64,000 nucleotides of DNA from Alectoria sarmentosa. Its lineage: Eukaryota; Ascomycota; Lecanoromycetes; Lecanorales; Parmeliaceae. The translations under genes and the position numbers were made by a program. The stretch is taken from positions 1 through 64,000 of the forward strand of contig WOGZ01000170.1 in NCBI GenBank assembly GCA_009733775.1. Direction: 5' to 3'. Every line of letters starts with the position of its first letter. Within the stretch, counting starts at the first letter, position 1. Below, piece by piece: positions 1-13,844 of the stretch. A model generated the notes under the pieces. The model did not search any database, was not told where the DNA came from, and was given only the letters and a program-made list of their open reading frames with translations.

Positions 1-2700
1 TTTTTAAAATATCGAAAAATTCGAATAATCGCATTTTAATGCGTTAAAATAAGATTAATTAAATATCGATTAATTAAAAAAAAAATATAAACGATATCGA
101 AATGAGTTTTCAATATAACGTATATAAGAAAATTCACAACGAATTAATACTTCTCATAAAGCTTTTTAAAAATCAAATAATTCTTTTCGATGAGCGTTAA
201 TCTGCGATTGATTTCGAATAATATATTGATAAAAATGAGATTTCAACATTTAAAGTGATTAAGAAAACGTATAATGTACGCTTTTTATTTTAAACGAATA
301 ATGTCATTATAACGATTTCTTTTGACGATCATATTTAAATAAAAAACGTATAATTTCAAATTTAACATGTGAAACTTGATATTTAAGACATTTTTAATTC
401 GTTTAATAACGATTTTATTACGATTTATAATTAAAACATTATCGACGTAAAACATTATAATGATATTTTTTTTGAAATTCATAAATACATTATTATTCGA
501 TTCGATGAAATTGAAATCGAATTTTTTTATATAAATCGAGAAATGTTAATATCAAATTTTAAAAAATTATTTTAAATTATAAAAAATCTTATTCAATTTG
601 CAAATCTTGATATTATTTTTATTAAAATCTTTAAATTGTTGAACATAAATGTTTTTTTGAACATCGTTATAAAGAAAAACGATTTTGACGTTTATTTATT
701 TCACGTTTTAATTCATAATCGTCGCAAGCGCAAAAATCGTTTTATAATTTATAAACTTTATCATCGACGCGAAAATATTATGATAATCACGATTTTTTTG
801 TTATTCGAATCTTTAAATAATTTAACGTGTTTTATAGCGAATAACTTTTTTTTAAAAATCTCGCTTTATGATATAAATTTAACGATTTCGAAAAACATAA
901 ATCTTTAAAAACGTTTAAATAAGACATTAAATGTTATTATTTATAAAAGATTTATATTTATCTCGCATGTTAATCTTTTAATTTATATAAAACAAATTAT
1001 TAAAAATCGTTTATTTATAAATTATAAATTTGAAAATATTAAATTTATTAATATAATTCGCAAAAAAAGCAAAAATAATAAAAACTTTCGTCAAAAAATT
1101 AAATAATAAACTACGAAGATTCGAAATAATGAGATTTTTTTAATCATTAAATATTTTTTAAATAATTTTATATTCGAAATGTTTTTATATAATTTTTATT
1201 TCAATAAATTTCGAAAATATTAACGAAGAAAAACGACGATAGACTTGACGATTAATGTCGTAAATTTAATAAATGTTATAAACACACGCATTGCAATAAC
1301 GATAAAATAAGATCTTTATAAACGATTAACGATTAATAATGAAATATTCGCTAACGATAATCGATTTAACGATTTAATCGAAATTATAAATTTAACGTTT
1401 AATAATATAATAATACGTTATTCATTTAATGCTTTTTTCGTAACGAATATTAATATAAAAAAACGTTAACGTTTATTTAAAAGTTCGTGAATCTTAATTT
1501 TCTTTTCGAGATTTATAAAATGTGAATGTTTTTCGACGAAATATATATCGTTAATGCGAATAACCTTTTTTTTAATTAAATTATAAAGACGAAAAATAAA
1601 TTCGTCTTTATAATTTAAAAGAATACATTTTTCGTTTTTATTTATAAGTTTTTTTTGAATTCATTTTAAAGCGTAAACAATGAAATTTATAATTCGTAAA
1701 TGAAAAAAAATAAATTTACGATAATAAAAGATTTCGAAAAATATAACGATAATCTTAATGTTAAAAAAACGCATCGTTAAATAATTAATTATAATCATTA
1801 TTTCAAATTAAAAGAATTTGTTAAAATTGAAACTTAATAAAATTATATAAATTTTATTTATCGAAGTTTAATTAAATCGCTCGACGATTTTATTCATTTC
1901 GAGATTATTTACGATAATAAGTTTTTATTTAATATTCGTTTAAGCGAAACATTTTAAAAAAAAATTATTAATATATTCGTTTTCATTATTAAAACGAATG
2001 CGATAAGTTTTATAATCGCGAAATTTTAAATAAATTTTGTAACGCAAAAATATAACGAAAGTTTCATTTTTATAACGAATATAATAAATCTTAAAATAAC
2101 AAATAAAATCGTTTTTGAAAATCACAAAATATTTATAATCGTTAAAATTAATAAAAATTAAAAACTTAATAAGATCGTTATAAATAAATTCGTTTAATAA
2201 AATATCGAGCGTTATAAACGAATTATGAAAAGTCGTTTTTTAATAATTCATTATACAACATTCGTAAATATACTTCTCGATAATATTTTTGAAAAAATTT
2301 ATATTTATAATAATATTAAAAAGTTTATTAAGATTTTATTAATTTAAATGATTTATGCGAGCATATTATAATTAATAAATCGAATTCGAAAAAACGTTAT
2401 AAACGATTAAAGCATTATTGTCTTTTCATAAATTCAAAAAAAAAATCGCGATTTCGCGTATCGATTAACATTATATTATTTTAAATTAAGACACAATCTT
2501 TTTTATAAAAAACGATTTCAATATTAATATTTAAAAACTTTTTAATCGATAAAAGATTAACGCTCATATCGAACATATACAAAACATTAAAAATCGTTAA
2601 AATAACGCGTTTGTTATCAACATTGCAATCAAAATTAATAATATCATAAATAAAAAATTAAATTTTAACGTCTTCAATGTCTTTGATAAATCGAAATTAA
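1..2700 (-). mobile_element. RIP-degraded Ty1/Copia pol relic
   Basis: The minus strand carries remnants of a Copia polyprotein in the family order (integrase, then reverse transcriptase). Positions 285-482 still read as a Copia RT core, with YVDN where the family has YVDD, followed by a KRIKNVLN..F..L...FYL.M stretch. Positions 1940-2125 read as the end of a Copia integrase core (FLRYK.YL..RDYK..RIR..N..EYIN..F). About 2220-2400 resembles the GAG-pre-integrase segment, with stops. Everything else is broken by TAA/TAG codons, as expected from CAA/CAG changing under RIP. No LTR or target duplication was found; the 3' end lies left of the window and the 5' end is not resolved. It cannot be functional. 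Confidence 0.75.
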
Positions 2701-5700
2701 ATTTTAATATAAATAATAAATATCGAATAATCGATAAAAAAAATGACGAATATAATTAAAGTTTATTATAATTCGAGTATCGAGATTCATAAATTTGATA
2801 ATTAATAAACTTTTATTCAAATTCGAGTTCGTTATTAGATTAATATAATTTTTATTTTTATTTTAATCTATTTTGATTGCACTCAAAATATTAAAATTAT
2901 TCAAAATGAGATTCAAATGATTTTAATTATTTAATTCGTTTAAAAATGTTATATAAATATAAAAACAATCGTTTTTTTTTAAAGTATACGTTATATTAAC
3001 GTTGAGATAATCATTTTTCTTTAAAGCGAAAACGTTAAATAACGCTTCTTTAATGCGTTTGCGCTTAATATTTAAAATATTAATATTTATATAAATAACA
3101 TCAATTTGCGTCTTTTTCTTTTTTTTTTATTCATTTATAAATTTTCTAAATTTTAAATGCGAGAATTTAATTTAATATTTAATAAAAAAAATGTTTAAAT
3201 TTGCGATTAACGGTTTTATAAAAAATATAAATTTCGCGATTAGTAAAATCAAAATCATTAAAATCGTCTTTAACGAATTATTTATCTTTATTATTACGAT
3301 AAACGAATATAATAACATTATTTTTCTTAATAGCGAGCATATAACGCTTTTTATTTATAATATTATAAATAATTAAATCGAATTTAATTATATTCGAATT
3401 ATAAAGTGTATAAATTTAAATATAAATTATTATAAAAATATCGTAAGTTTCGTCAAATTTTATAAAAAAAAATTAAATAAAATAAGATTTTAATAATGAT
3501 AATAAATCGTTTAAATCAACGATTTCGATATTAATTTTATAAAAATTCTTTTTGTATTAACGAACGTTTTTTTCGAAATTAATATTAATGTTATGCAATT
3601 AACGCACAAACTCGATATAAAGTTTAAAATTTAAAAATTTAAAAATTTATAATAAACATCGATGACGTTTAACATAGTTTGAGAATTTTTATTATATTTT
3701 TTAATAAATTGATAATCAACGTAATTAAAACGTTAACGAATAATCACGCAAATTTTAAATTTAATAATGTTAATAAAAAATTGAAAATTGTTCAGCATTA
3801 ATTAATCGTTGATATCTTCGTTTCATTTAATATATTTGATAATAAATTTCAAAATGATAATAAAGATCAGAGGGAAATTATTTTCATTATTTATAAAAAC
3901 ATTTTTAATAACATTTTGAACGTTAAATTCAATTATCGATATCGAAAGAGATAAATGAAAAAATGTAAAAAATTGATAATGATAATAAAAATAATGAAAA
4001 TGAAACTTTTATTACGATTGAAGACGAATCGAGAATATCGATTTGAAAATTGCCGTTTTAAAAAGATGTCGAAATAAATAAATTTGATAACGATTCAAAG
4101 AACGATTCGAACGTTTTAAAAAGAATTGATAAATGAGATCATTTATCTTTAACGCGTAAATCAAAAATTTCGATATTATTTAAAACGTTAAATAACTTCT
4201 CGTTAATTTTAAAATCATTATCGCACGACGATAATGTGAAAAAAATAAAATAAATGCTCTATTAATCTTCGTCAAAGTCGTTTAAATTTTTATCGATATT
4301 AATCAATTATTATTATTATGTTTCAAAATTTTATAATAATAATAAAAAATGTTTATGCGAGAATTAACGATAAATTTAAACGATAATATTATAATAAAAT
4401 AATGTTAATAATACGAAAGATTTGATTTTAAATTTGATAATAAAAATTGAATTCGATTAAAATTATATTGAGTGCAATTGTAAACGTGTAAATCTTTTTA
4501 AAAAATACGCACCCTTTTTATATTATTCAATTAAAAATTTAAATTCAAAATATTCGCTTCGACGATTATCATCGTGAAATTGAAATTAATCAAATTTTAT
4601 AATCACGATAACAAAATGTTGTTAATAACGAATAAAAAATTTGATGATAAAATCTCAATCTTTTTTTTAAGAGGTTTTTGAGATTAAAACGTCAACTTTA
4701 ACACACAAAGTTTGTTATTTTTAATTTCAAATAAACTTTTAAACGTTTAAATGATAATGAAATCAATTTTAAATTGTTTTAAATAATAATTAAATTAATA
4801 ATAATGCTAATATTTAATTATTCAATTTATTTCATTAATTCGATATATCGTTGAAAATATAAATTATCAAATTAATGAAATATTATAAAAATAAAAACGT
4901 ATTTTTTTTTTTATTTAATGTGTTTCACGTAGAAAAATTAATAATGTTATAAAGATCTTATTATAATTCGATCGCACGATCGTAAATCGCATACGACTTC
5001 GATTAAAAGCGAATAATTTCGACTCGCCGAAAATTAAAAGATTTTCAATCTTTCGAATTTCGAATCATGATCGCTTAAGTTCAAAGATCATTTTGTAAAT
5101 GAAAATTATTTATTTTAAGAAAATTGATAAATGAAGATTTTTATAATTGATTATTTTATTGCGATGAGCATAAAATATTTAAAAACAATTATAATTATAA
5201 TAATAAATAAATAAATTATGCTTATAACGATCGTCGAGCAAGTTCGAATTTATAATTTATAAAAATATAATATAAAACACTTAATTATATTATTTTAAAA
5301 GTGTTATAAAAAAAGTGCGATTTATATTATAAGCGCATGCGTTTATATTATATAATTTATTACGTGACCTAAATCTCGACATTATCGTCGTTATTAATAT
5401 TATTTTATATCACATATACGATAATTATAAAAAAACATTATTTAAATCATTATTAAAATATATATAAACTTTAAATAAAACTTAACGTTTGCGATTCGAT
5501 TCGATTTAAGAGATTTTTTTTTTAATTATATCGTTTCACTTTTGCGATTCTTTCTTCGTTTAAAATATCGAATATCAAATTAACATTAAATTTTTAAATG
5601 CTTCGACGACGATTATAACGTTAATTCTTTATTAAATCACATTATTTTTAAACGTTTAAAACGATAAAACATTATAACATCGACGACGTTATCGAGAATT

Positions 5701-6633
5701 TCTTTACGATATGTTATTATCGCTATTATTATCAATTTTCTTCAATTGAAAATAATTATCAATTAAAGATTTAAAAGATATAAAATAAATTATAAACATA
5801 TTTCTTCGATTTTTATAACGCTAAAACATATTTTTTTAAAGAAAAGAATAATATTATAAGCGTATTTTATATTTTTAATAAAATCAACTTTTTTTAATAT
5901 TATATTTTTTAACTTTATTTAATTAAATTTAACGTGTTTTAATAAAGACATTTACTTTTATATAAATGTTTTCTTTTTATGTACATATTTTCTTTTCACT
6001 TAATTATTTTATTTAATACATTTATATAATTTAACTTTATATCGATTTTATACGTGCGATAAAATTATAATAAATGAAATTCGATTATATAATACGTATT
6101 TAAGCGATATAATATATTTATAATATAATTATTTTTAACATTTAATAATAAATATAAAATTAGCGAATTATTATCGAATTTATATTTATTAATTTTAATA
6201 TTAAATACGATTTTTTCGCTTTTTCAAAACGATTTTACGTTAAATTTATATATTATAAGTTTCGTCTCTTTATTATTAAGTAAATTAATATTAATAACGT
6301 TTTTTTAAAGAATAAAAATATATAACTTCGTTTTTATTTTCGATTTAATTAATTTTTTATTTTTCTTTTGCGAACGAGATTGTTAGTTTTTTTTAAATAT
6401 TTATAATTAAGATTTTTTATCAACGTTTTCTTTTCTTTTTCTTTTTTTCGTCGTCGATAATCGTTTATTTATCGTTCAATTAATTGTTAAATTAAATTAT
6501 TATCGATATTCGCATTTTAATAGCAAAATTAAATTGAAAAAGCGATAAAAGTATAAATTATTTGATTATATAAAAATTAAATTTTTATTAGCAAGCATTA
6601 TTTGATTGAATATTCTTTTTTTAATATATAAAT
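2700..6633. repeat. AT-rich RIP isochore, no recognisable gene
   Basis: About 3.9 kb of extremely AT-rich sequence. Short ORFs such as 3191-3376 have the Asn/Ile/Lys/Phe composition that any AT-rich sequence gives, and I see no domain in them. CpG is common while CpA and TpG are scarce, the usual footprint of RIP acting on CpA. It is probably older transposon debris, part of it the upstream end of the Copia relic. Confidence 0.8.
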
Positions 6634-6774
6634 TATTATAAACGAAAGTTTAAATAATATTTATATTTGAGATAATATTTCGTAATTATAAATTAAATAT
6701 ATTTTATAAAACGAACGTAAAAAGAAAAAAGAAAACTTTTTACGTTTAAATATTTTTTATAATTCGAACGTTAA

Positions 6775-6914
6775 TGTCAGGGCGTGATCGCTCTGATAGT
6801 TTATAGGGGGGTATAGCAGGCCCTTATAGGGCCAAATAGGGCGTATCGGCCATGAAGCGCGATACCCCCGATCCTTTTGGCCTATGACCCAATGATAACC
6901 GAACCATCCTCATA
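6775..6914 (+). repeat. 5' LTR of the TRIM-like element
   Basis: This 140-bp copy differs from the right copy mainly by A/T-enriching transitions, for example CCCAATGATAACC against CCCAGTGGTAGCC. It appears to have taken slight RIP or cytosine-deamination damage. Confidence 0.9.
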
Positions 6915-7403
6915 ATTGTATCGCGCTGAAATTCCGAGGCTTGGTTAACCCCGGGAAGGCTAGCCACTGCGGGGTGTATCCGTTGATTCTTTGATTTCGA
7001 GGGTTCGAGCCCGTCATGTACGGGTCGAAAAACATTTTCCAGAGGGTAAAAGTTTTAGATTTACCGGGTACCGACTCTTAGGAGCGATATAATTCCATAT
7101 CCTAAAGCTTTTCGTTCGAATAGGGTTAAAATTATCCGATAACCGAATTCGGGTAAGGCTAAATAATCTGTCCGATAACCGAACCTCGATATATTATACC
7201 GAGGCACATACCTCGAAAGGGTCTTTGTGACGTATCTCATGTTTCATAGAGACCTCTGAGGCAAGAAGTCCCGGGGTAATCTCATTGGGCAAGGTGGCGC
7301 ACTGCGTCTCAAGTCGGTTTTACGGGGGCCGTTGGTCAGGGCAAAGCCCTCGAATCAGTTCTTTTTAGGGTCGCGAGGGCGCGGTCTTAAGGGGGGGGAT
7401 AGT

Positions 7404-7543
7404 TGTCAGGGCGTGATCGCCTTGATAGCCTACAAGGGGGTATAGCAGGCCCTTATAGGGCCAAATAGGGCGTATCGGCCATGAAGCGCGATACCCCCGA
7501 TTCTTTTGGCCTATGGCCCAGTGGTAGCCGAACCATTCTCACA
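7404..7543 (+). repeat. 3' LTR of the TRIM-like element
   Basis: This is the less mutated 140-bp copy. It runs TGTCAGG to CTCACA, has a polypurine tract immediately upstream, and has the GTTAA target duplication immediately downstream. Confidence 0.9.
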
Positions 7544-10500
7544 GTTAAATTGAATGTGATTAACGCGATATTCAATTAATTAAAATGAAACGAATTTAAT
7601 CGTTTTAAATTAAGATTTAAATATTTCGAATGAAAATAACATTCGAGTAATTGAGATGAACATAATTTAGAAATTTTAATAAAAACGTATTTTCGAATCG
7701 TAGTAATATTTTCTTTTTAAGATTTAAACTTTTATAAAAATTTAAATCGAATAAAAAAAATGAAAGTTTCAACTTTTTATTAAAATAAATAAAAATTTCG
7801 TTTTTAATTTAACACGAATTTTAAAATTTCGATAAATATAAATTTAAATCGAAGTAATGCGAAATGTGGGTAAAAAAAGTAAAATCTTGAAAAATATGCT
7901 AAAAAAAAATTCATTATTATACACATTAAGTGCATATTAAAATATAATTAAAATACGATCGATAAATATATATAAGAGTTTATATGATTGATAAAAAAAT
8001 ATCGAAATATATACGATCGATTATAAGGTTTGCGAGGATCGTTTTATATGATAAATTTTTTGATAATAATGTTTAAAGCATATTTTCGAAATCGATTTAT
8101 AAAGTCTTCGAACTTTTTTAAAATACGAATAAATTATTTTTCGAATCATTATTAAAGTCTTTATTTATATCGAATTATGAATTATTAAAGTTTTTTTTAA
8201 ATAATTTTTATATTGTAAGTTTTTTAATTGTGAAATATTTTATATAAAACGCGTAAATGATAATGCGTATATATTAAAAAAATTCAAATTTGAATAATTC
8301 ATTATAACTAATTTATTTAATTTTATAATAAAGTTTTTCGCGAACGATTTGAAAATATAATATTATATTTATTTCGTAATTTTTATATAAATTAATATTT
8401 ATCGTAACAAAAAGCACGAACGAAAATGATATTTATTTCGAAAAAAAATCATTTGCGACGAGACGTAAAAGATTAATATGAAAAACATCGTGATAATTTT
8501 AATAAATGAGAAATTCGAGGCGATAAGCATAAAAGTTTATTATTTTTATAATTTTGAAAAATTCTTTAAATTTATTGAAAAGTTTTTAATATAATTTTTT
8601 ATAATTATGAGATTTTTAACATTTAATTAAATTTCATCATTTTTATTATATTTGAATTCGAATTAATAATGTTAATTAATAAATTTTACGTGTGAAATTT
8701 AAATGAAAGTTATTTATTTTTTAAGAAACCCGTTAATTTTAAGCATTTGAATTACGAAAATTTTAATTAATAATTAATTAAATTCGTCGATAAATGTAAT
8801 TAAATTATTTTTCAATCTCGAAAATTTAAAATTTAATCGTGAGTTTTATTCGAAATTGATAAAAGAGAAATTAAATTTAATAATTTTCGATGCGTAATTA
8901 TTAATAATGAATTTTGCAAAAAACAATTATTGAATTTAATCGTCTTATAAAAACGTAATATAAATTCGAAAATATTATTTTAAAACGATATTAATTTATT
9001 TCGTTTAATCGTTAATTTTAAAATAAAAAATAATAAAGAAACGTGTTTAAATATTAATAAATTAATATAACTCGAATTAAAGATTCGATTTAAATTGAAT
9101 TTCGTGATCGAAAATAATGAAAATTAAAAAGTCGAAATCTTTTTAAATTTAAAGATAAAAGACGCGAGCGATGAATAAAACATTCATTTTATTTATAAAA
9201 ATGTATTTAATTATTTTAAATAAACGATTTATTATTATAAAAATATTAATATATTATCGCTCGAAATAATCTTAATTATTAAATAAAATAATAATGAAAT
9301 TTATCGAAATGTGTATTTATCGTCGATCAAATACTTTTAAAAATTTAAATAATTTATAATATTTATTTTGAAATTTTGAAATTTTTTAAATTTAAAATAA
9401 TTATAATAATTTCGAATAAAACGTTTAATATCGTTTAAGAGATCGAATTATTAATAAATGCGACGAATAATTTTAAATTAATTTATTATCTCGAAATATT
9501 TTATATTGAAAAAATTATAAATGAAAATAAATATATTAAAACGTAAGTTATTATTATCGAAAATAAAAAACTTATATTTTTGAAAATAAATGCGTTCCTT
9601 TTTATTTTAATTCGATAAAAAAAATTCTTTTTAATTTGCGAGCATTCGTTTATAAAGTTTCGAAAATTTTTAAAATTTATTTATCGCTTTAATAAATTTG
9701 ATCGAGCGCAAATTTGAAAATTGCAATTCGATTAATTTTATTATCAAATTTTGATTTTTAATCGATTTTTGATCGTTAAGCGTATCGTTTAAGATAATTT
9801 AATTAAATTTAAAAATATTAATTAAAACGAGAAAAATAAATCTGAGTTTAAAAATTTATTTTTAAAAATTAAAAATTTTGAATATTTAAATTATCGAATT
9901 TTAAAACGATTTATTAATAATATTAACGTCGATGATTTTCTTCGTTTTGAAAAGATTTTCGAATTTATAAATTAAAACGTCGACGCGTCGATTTAGATTT
10001 TTAAATTTATAAATAATTTAAAATTGAATTTAAGAAAAAAAAAATAGCGCGTTTAATAACAATTAAAAAATTTAATAATTATAAAACATTCGAGATTTTT
10101 ATAATCGAAAATAATAATAATAAATTATTCGATCTTTTTTAACTTTAATTATTATAATTCAAAAACGCGAATAATAATTAAAAGTTTTTTGTTATAAATT
10201 TTATAATTGCATTTCGCAGAGAGCATTTTGATCGAAAAATAAATAATTAATTTAAAAATTTCATCGTTATCGTATTAAGATACAACGTCTGCGATTATGT
10301 AATTCGAGATATTAATTTTCATCACGATTTGTTTTTTCTAAATTACAGTGTAATAAAATAAATGCGAAAATTAAAACGACTTTAAAATTATTAAAACTTT
10401 TTAACATTTCGAAATTCATTTCAAAAAATGATTTTTTTTAATTAATTAAATTAAAAATCTTATAAATTTAAAAAAGTTTCGAATAAAACGTCGATAAAAA

Positions 10501-10639
10501 AATTTAAACTCTAAATTTTTTTAAACGCTTTTAATTATTTAAATGTGAATTAATTAAGCACGACGAAAACTTTTCTTATATTCATTTAAACGTTTTTAAC
10601 AATAATAATTTAATCGAAATATTTGATTTTAATTATCTT

Positions 10640-10780
10640 AAATAAACATTTTTGCACGTCGATTTAAAACTTTATTTCTCGAAGACGTGTTAGAATAAAA
10701 CGCATATGTTTAATGTGTTTTTTTTTTGTTTTTATTATAAATTAAAATGTCGTTAATGTAAACGATATAAAAGTTATCGA
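10640..10780 (-). pseudogene. Gypsy reverse transcriptase core, degraded
   Basis: On the minus strand, 10728-10780 translates to FYIVYINDILIYNKN, clearly the Ty3/Gypsy RT active-site block (usual form YxDDILIYSxx) with one catalytic Asp changed to Asn. In a shifted frame just downstream (about 10640-10716) it continues HIKHMRFILTRLREIKF, then a stop where Gln is usual, then IDVQKC. This is the familiar segment after the active site. The Asp-to-Asn change and the Gln-to-stop are both RIP-type transitions. An A-run separates the frames. Confidence 0.85.
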
Positions 10781-13538
10781 AATATTCGTGTAATATATCA
10801 TTAATATAATTTTGAAAAATGAAAAATGCGCCGCATAATTCGAAATTTATTATTAAAATTTTATAAAAATCGTATCGAATGTGAAAGATAATTTTTCATT
10901 TTTTATTTTTCATTATTCGTAATTTGTTGAACGCGATTATAATGTTTAAAATAAATTTTAATTCGATAAATGCGCGAAAGAATTTTTTAAATTAAAAATA
11001 ATAAGTATCGATTTTTAATAATGATAACATTAAAAGCGCGATAATTTATATAAAAACGAAGTATTTCGTTATGTTTTCGCGCAAAGAGAATAAAGAACGT
11101 TATTAAAAAAAAGTTAAAAAATTAAAATTAATAAAATTATCGTCGAGATATTTCTTTAATACTCTAAATTTGTTTTATAATATGTTATACATAAAATTGA
11201 AGTTTATTTTCTTGTTAAATATTAATAAGATTTTATAATCGTTTAAACGATAAAAAAGTAACTTATCAACTTTCGCATAAAAAAACATATTAAAAAAATC
11301 GTGATATTTCGACAGCATGATAATGAAAAAATTTAAATAAATCTTTTTATTTAAAGTTTTTTTGATATCGTGTATAAATATTATAAAGAATTAAATTTGA
11401 AAGTTTTTGATAAATTGAGCAAAAGAGACGACGTTAATTATATATACTTTTAAAAATATCGAAATTAACAATTTTTGAATACGATTATAAAAAGGTTTTT
11501 GAATTCTTAAATGATAATCTTAAAAAAACTTGTTTTGAAATTTTCTAAATATTTAATTAAGCGTCGTTTTGCTTTGCGTCGAGATTTTTTTCTAAAAAAA
11601 GTTTTTTTTAAAAAACGAGATGTTGAAAAGAAAAGAATTTGAAAACGATTTAATAAAATCTTTCAAAGAAATTATTAAGATTGATTCTTTATTTTCGATT
11701 TTCGATTAATAAATTAACGTATTTTTTTCGAAAAAAAAATTAAATTGAAATATAATATCTTTTTATTTAATTTAATTTTTTTAATTATATCAAAATTCGA
11801 AAAGATAATAATAAGAAATTTAATTATTATAAATAATTTGAAATATTTTAATATTTGAAATAAAATTATTATAAAATAAATTATAAATTTAAATTGAATA
11901 AATTAATAATCGAATTTTCGAAAATTTCGAGAGATTTCAAATGAGATTAAGAAAGTTTTATTAATTCGCGTATAAAAATAATTAATAAAAGTTTTAACAT
12001 TAATATAATATTAAATAAATTTTTAATTAAGCATAAAATGTGAATTAAATTAAAAATATATAAATGAATAAAATGTTTTTTAAAATCAAATTTTGATTAT
12101 TTAATATAATGTGATAATAATATTATTAAAATTCATTTTATACGTCTTTAAGCGCGATTATATTTAAAAATTATGCATTTTTCGAATCAAAAATGTTTAA
12201 AGTTGCGAAGAAAGCGTTTATTAAATGAAATAAGATTTTGCGTTTTTTAGCGATCTTTTTTAAAGAGTAATTAACGACGATGTAATTTATACATTTATCG
12301 TAAAAATTAAAATTGTTATCGCGATAACGTTTTCGTTTCGCTTTGTTTATAAAATCACGAAAATCAATAAAATGAAAAATTTAATCGATGATGAAAAGAT
12401 TTATAATTATGTTATTATTATTAATATTATAATTAATTAAAGCGTTAATAAAAGTTAAAATAATAATAATAATATTGAAACGTGATTTTTTAAAAACGTA
12501 AAAACTCATTTATCGTAATTTATTATTTATTCGTTGATAAAGCTTTTTAAGTTCTGCGAAAAAAAACGAATTTGCATTAATTAATTTCAAAAAAGATCGA
12601 AATTCGTTATTAAGTTCTTTTTTAAAACTGAAACGCTGATTAATTTTATTAAAGTCGATATTATAATTATGTATTTCGAAATCAATTAAATAATAATAAA
12701 AAAAACGATTTATTTATTTAAATTTTAAATATAACGTTAAACAATTATCTTTTAATCGAGATCGTCGAAAATTAATTTTATATATTTATAAATTAAATTA
12801 AAGTGCGAATGATAATTTTATTATTAAATTCAATGAAAGAAAAGATTCGCTTAATGATTTTTCTTTTTAAACGTTTCACGACATAAACGAAACGTTTAAT
12901 TTTAATGAAATATCAATTCGCATTATCATAAAATTTGATTTTGAAAACGTAAAAAATCGTTTTTAAAATAATAATAAAAAAATCGTATAATTTAAAATCA
13001 AAAATCTTTAAAACTGTTTGAAAATCTCGAAAAAGTTGAAATTATTAAGAATAAAAAATGATTTAAAGCGAGAATTTGAAAGTTCGAATATAATTTATAA
13101 TTTTTTAAAATAATGACTAATTTCGTCGAGTTATGTTTATTTACGTTCGACTCGAATTCGTTATTAACTTATTTCGAATTATAAAATGCGTATTTAATGT
13201 TCGTTAATTTTATTATTTTCAATTATTATAAATTAAATATATATAAAAATGAGAATTTATTTGAAATTAATGTGAACGATTTATTGAAATTCTTTTATGT
13301 TTTTAAAAATTAATTTAACATTAAATAAAACATTTTCGATTAAGATTTCTTTAATGTTTATAAAGTTAAAGAACAATTCGTTAAATTAAATTAAAAACGT
13401 ATTAATAAAGACGTTCGAAAGACTTTTAAATATGTTCGTTATTGTTAATAATGTTTTAAAGATATTAAAAATAAAAATATAAAGATATTAAAGATATTAT
13501 TAATCGAAAATAATAATAATAAAATAAAGCGTTCGTAA

Positions 13539-13839
13539 TATCATAAACGAAAGTTAAAATAATATTTATATTTGAAATGATATTTCGTAATTATGAATTA
13601 AATATATTATATAAAACGAACGCAAAAAAAAAGAAAAAAGAGAACTTTTTACGTTTAAATATTTTTTATAATTTAAGCGTTAAATCGAATATGATTAACG
13701 CGATATTCAATTAATTAAGGTGAAACGAATTTAATCGTTTTAAATTGAGATTTGAATAATTCGAGTGAAAATGATATTCGAATAATTGAGGTGAACATAA
13801 CTTAGAAATTTTATAGAAACGTGTTTTCGAATCGTGACA
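13539..13839 (-). repeat. 5' LTR of the Gypsy element
   Basis: This uninterrupted 301-bp copy ends in GTGACA on the plus strand, which is TGTCAC at the start of the minus-strand LTR. It is followed directly by the TAAAT target duplication. It differs from the split copy mostly by C/T and G/A transitions. Confidence 0.88.
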
Positions 13840-13844
13840 TAAAT

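Larger units (their letters stand above)
6775..7543 (+). mobile_element. TRIM-like miniature LTR element nested in the Gypsy LTR
   Basis: A 769-bp GC-balanced island sits in the AT-rich block. It has two direct 140-bp repeats (6775-6914 and 7404-7543), both starting TGTCAGGGCGTGATCGC. The right copy ends in CA and the left copy in TA at the matching base. GTTAA flanks it on both sides (6770-6774 and 7544-7548). AAGGGGGGGG (7389-7398) directly before the right LTR is a polypurine tract. The 489-bp interior has no coding potential, so the element must be non-autonomous. The left LTR shows mild RIP-type changes relative to the right. No convincing primer-binding site was recognised after 6914. 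Confidence 0.9.
6634..7705 (-). repeat. 3' LTR of the Gypsy element, split by a nested insertion
   Basis: Parts 6634-6774 and 7549-7705 together match 13539-13839 almost base for base apart from transitions. The shared landmarks are an AAACGAAAGTT start, an ACTTTTTACGTTTAAATA block, GATTAACGCGATATTCAATT, and TTTTCGAATCGT close to the end. Without the insert the copy is 298 bp, against 301 bp for the other LTR. Confidence 0.88.
6634..13839 (-). mobile_element. Full-length RIP-degraded Ty3/Gypsy LTR retrotransposon
   Basis: Two copies of a roughly 300-bp terminal repeat bound this element: 6634-7705 (interrupted by the nested element) and 13539-13839. The flanking bases 6629-6633 and 13840-13844 are both TAAAT, a 5-bp target-site duplication. 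The outer ends fit TG..CA after RIP (TA.. on the left, ..CA on the right). Minus-strand Gypsy reverse transcriptase is visible near 10640-10780. A purine-rich tract on the minus strand abuts the left LTR (about 7706-7720), so the 5' LTR is the right-hand copy. Removing the insertion and its duplicated target leaves about 6.4 kb, normal for a fungal Gypsy element. Coding is wholly destroyed. Confidence 0.88.

Noticed and set aside
285..3376. ORFs of 60-90 codons in the AT-rich left block taken as genes
   Set aside because: Their composition is that of any AT-rich sequence; two are transposon pol relics and the others show no domain.
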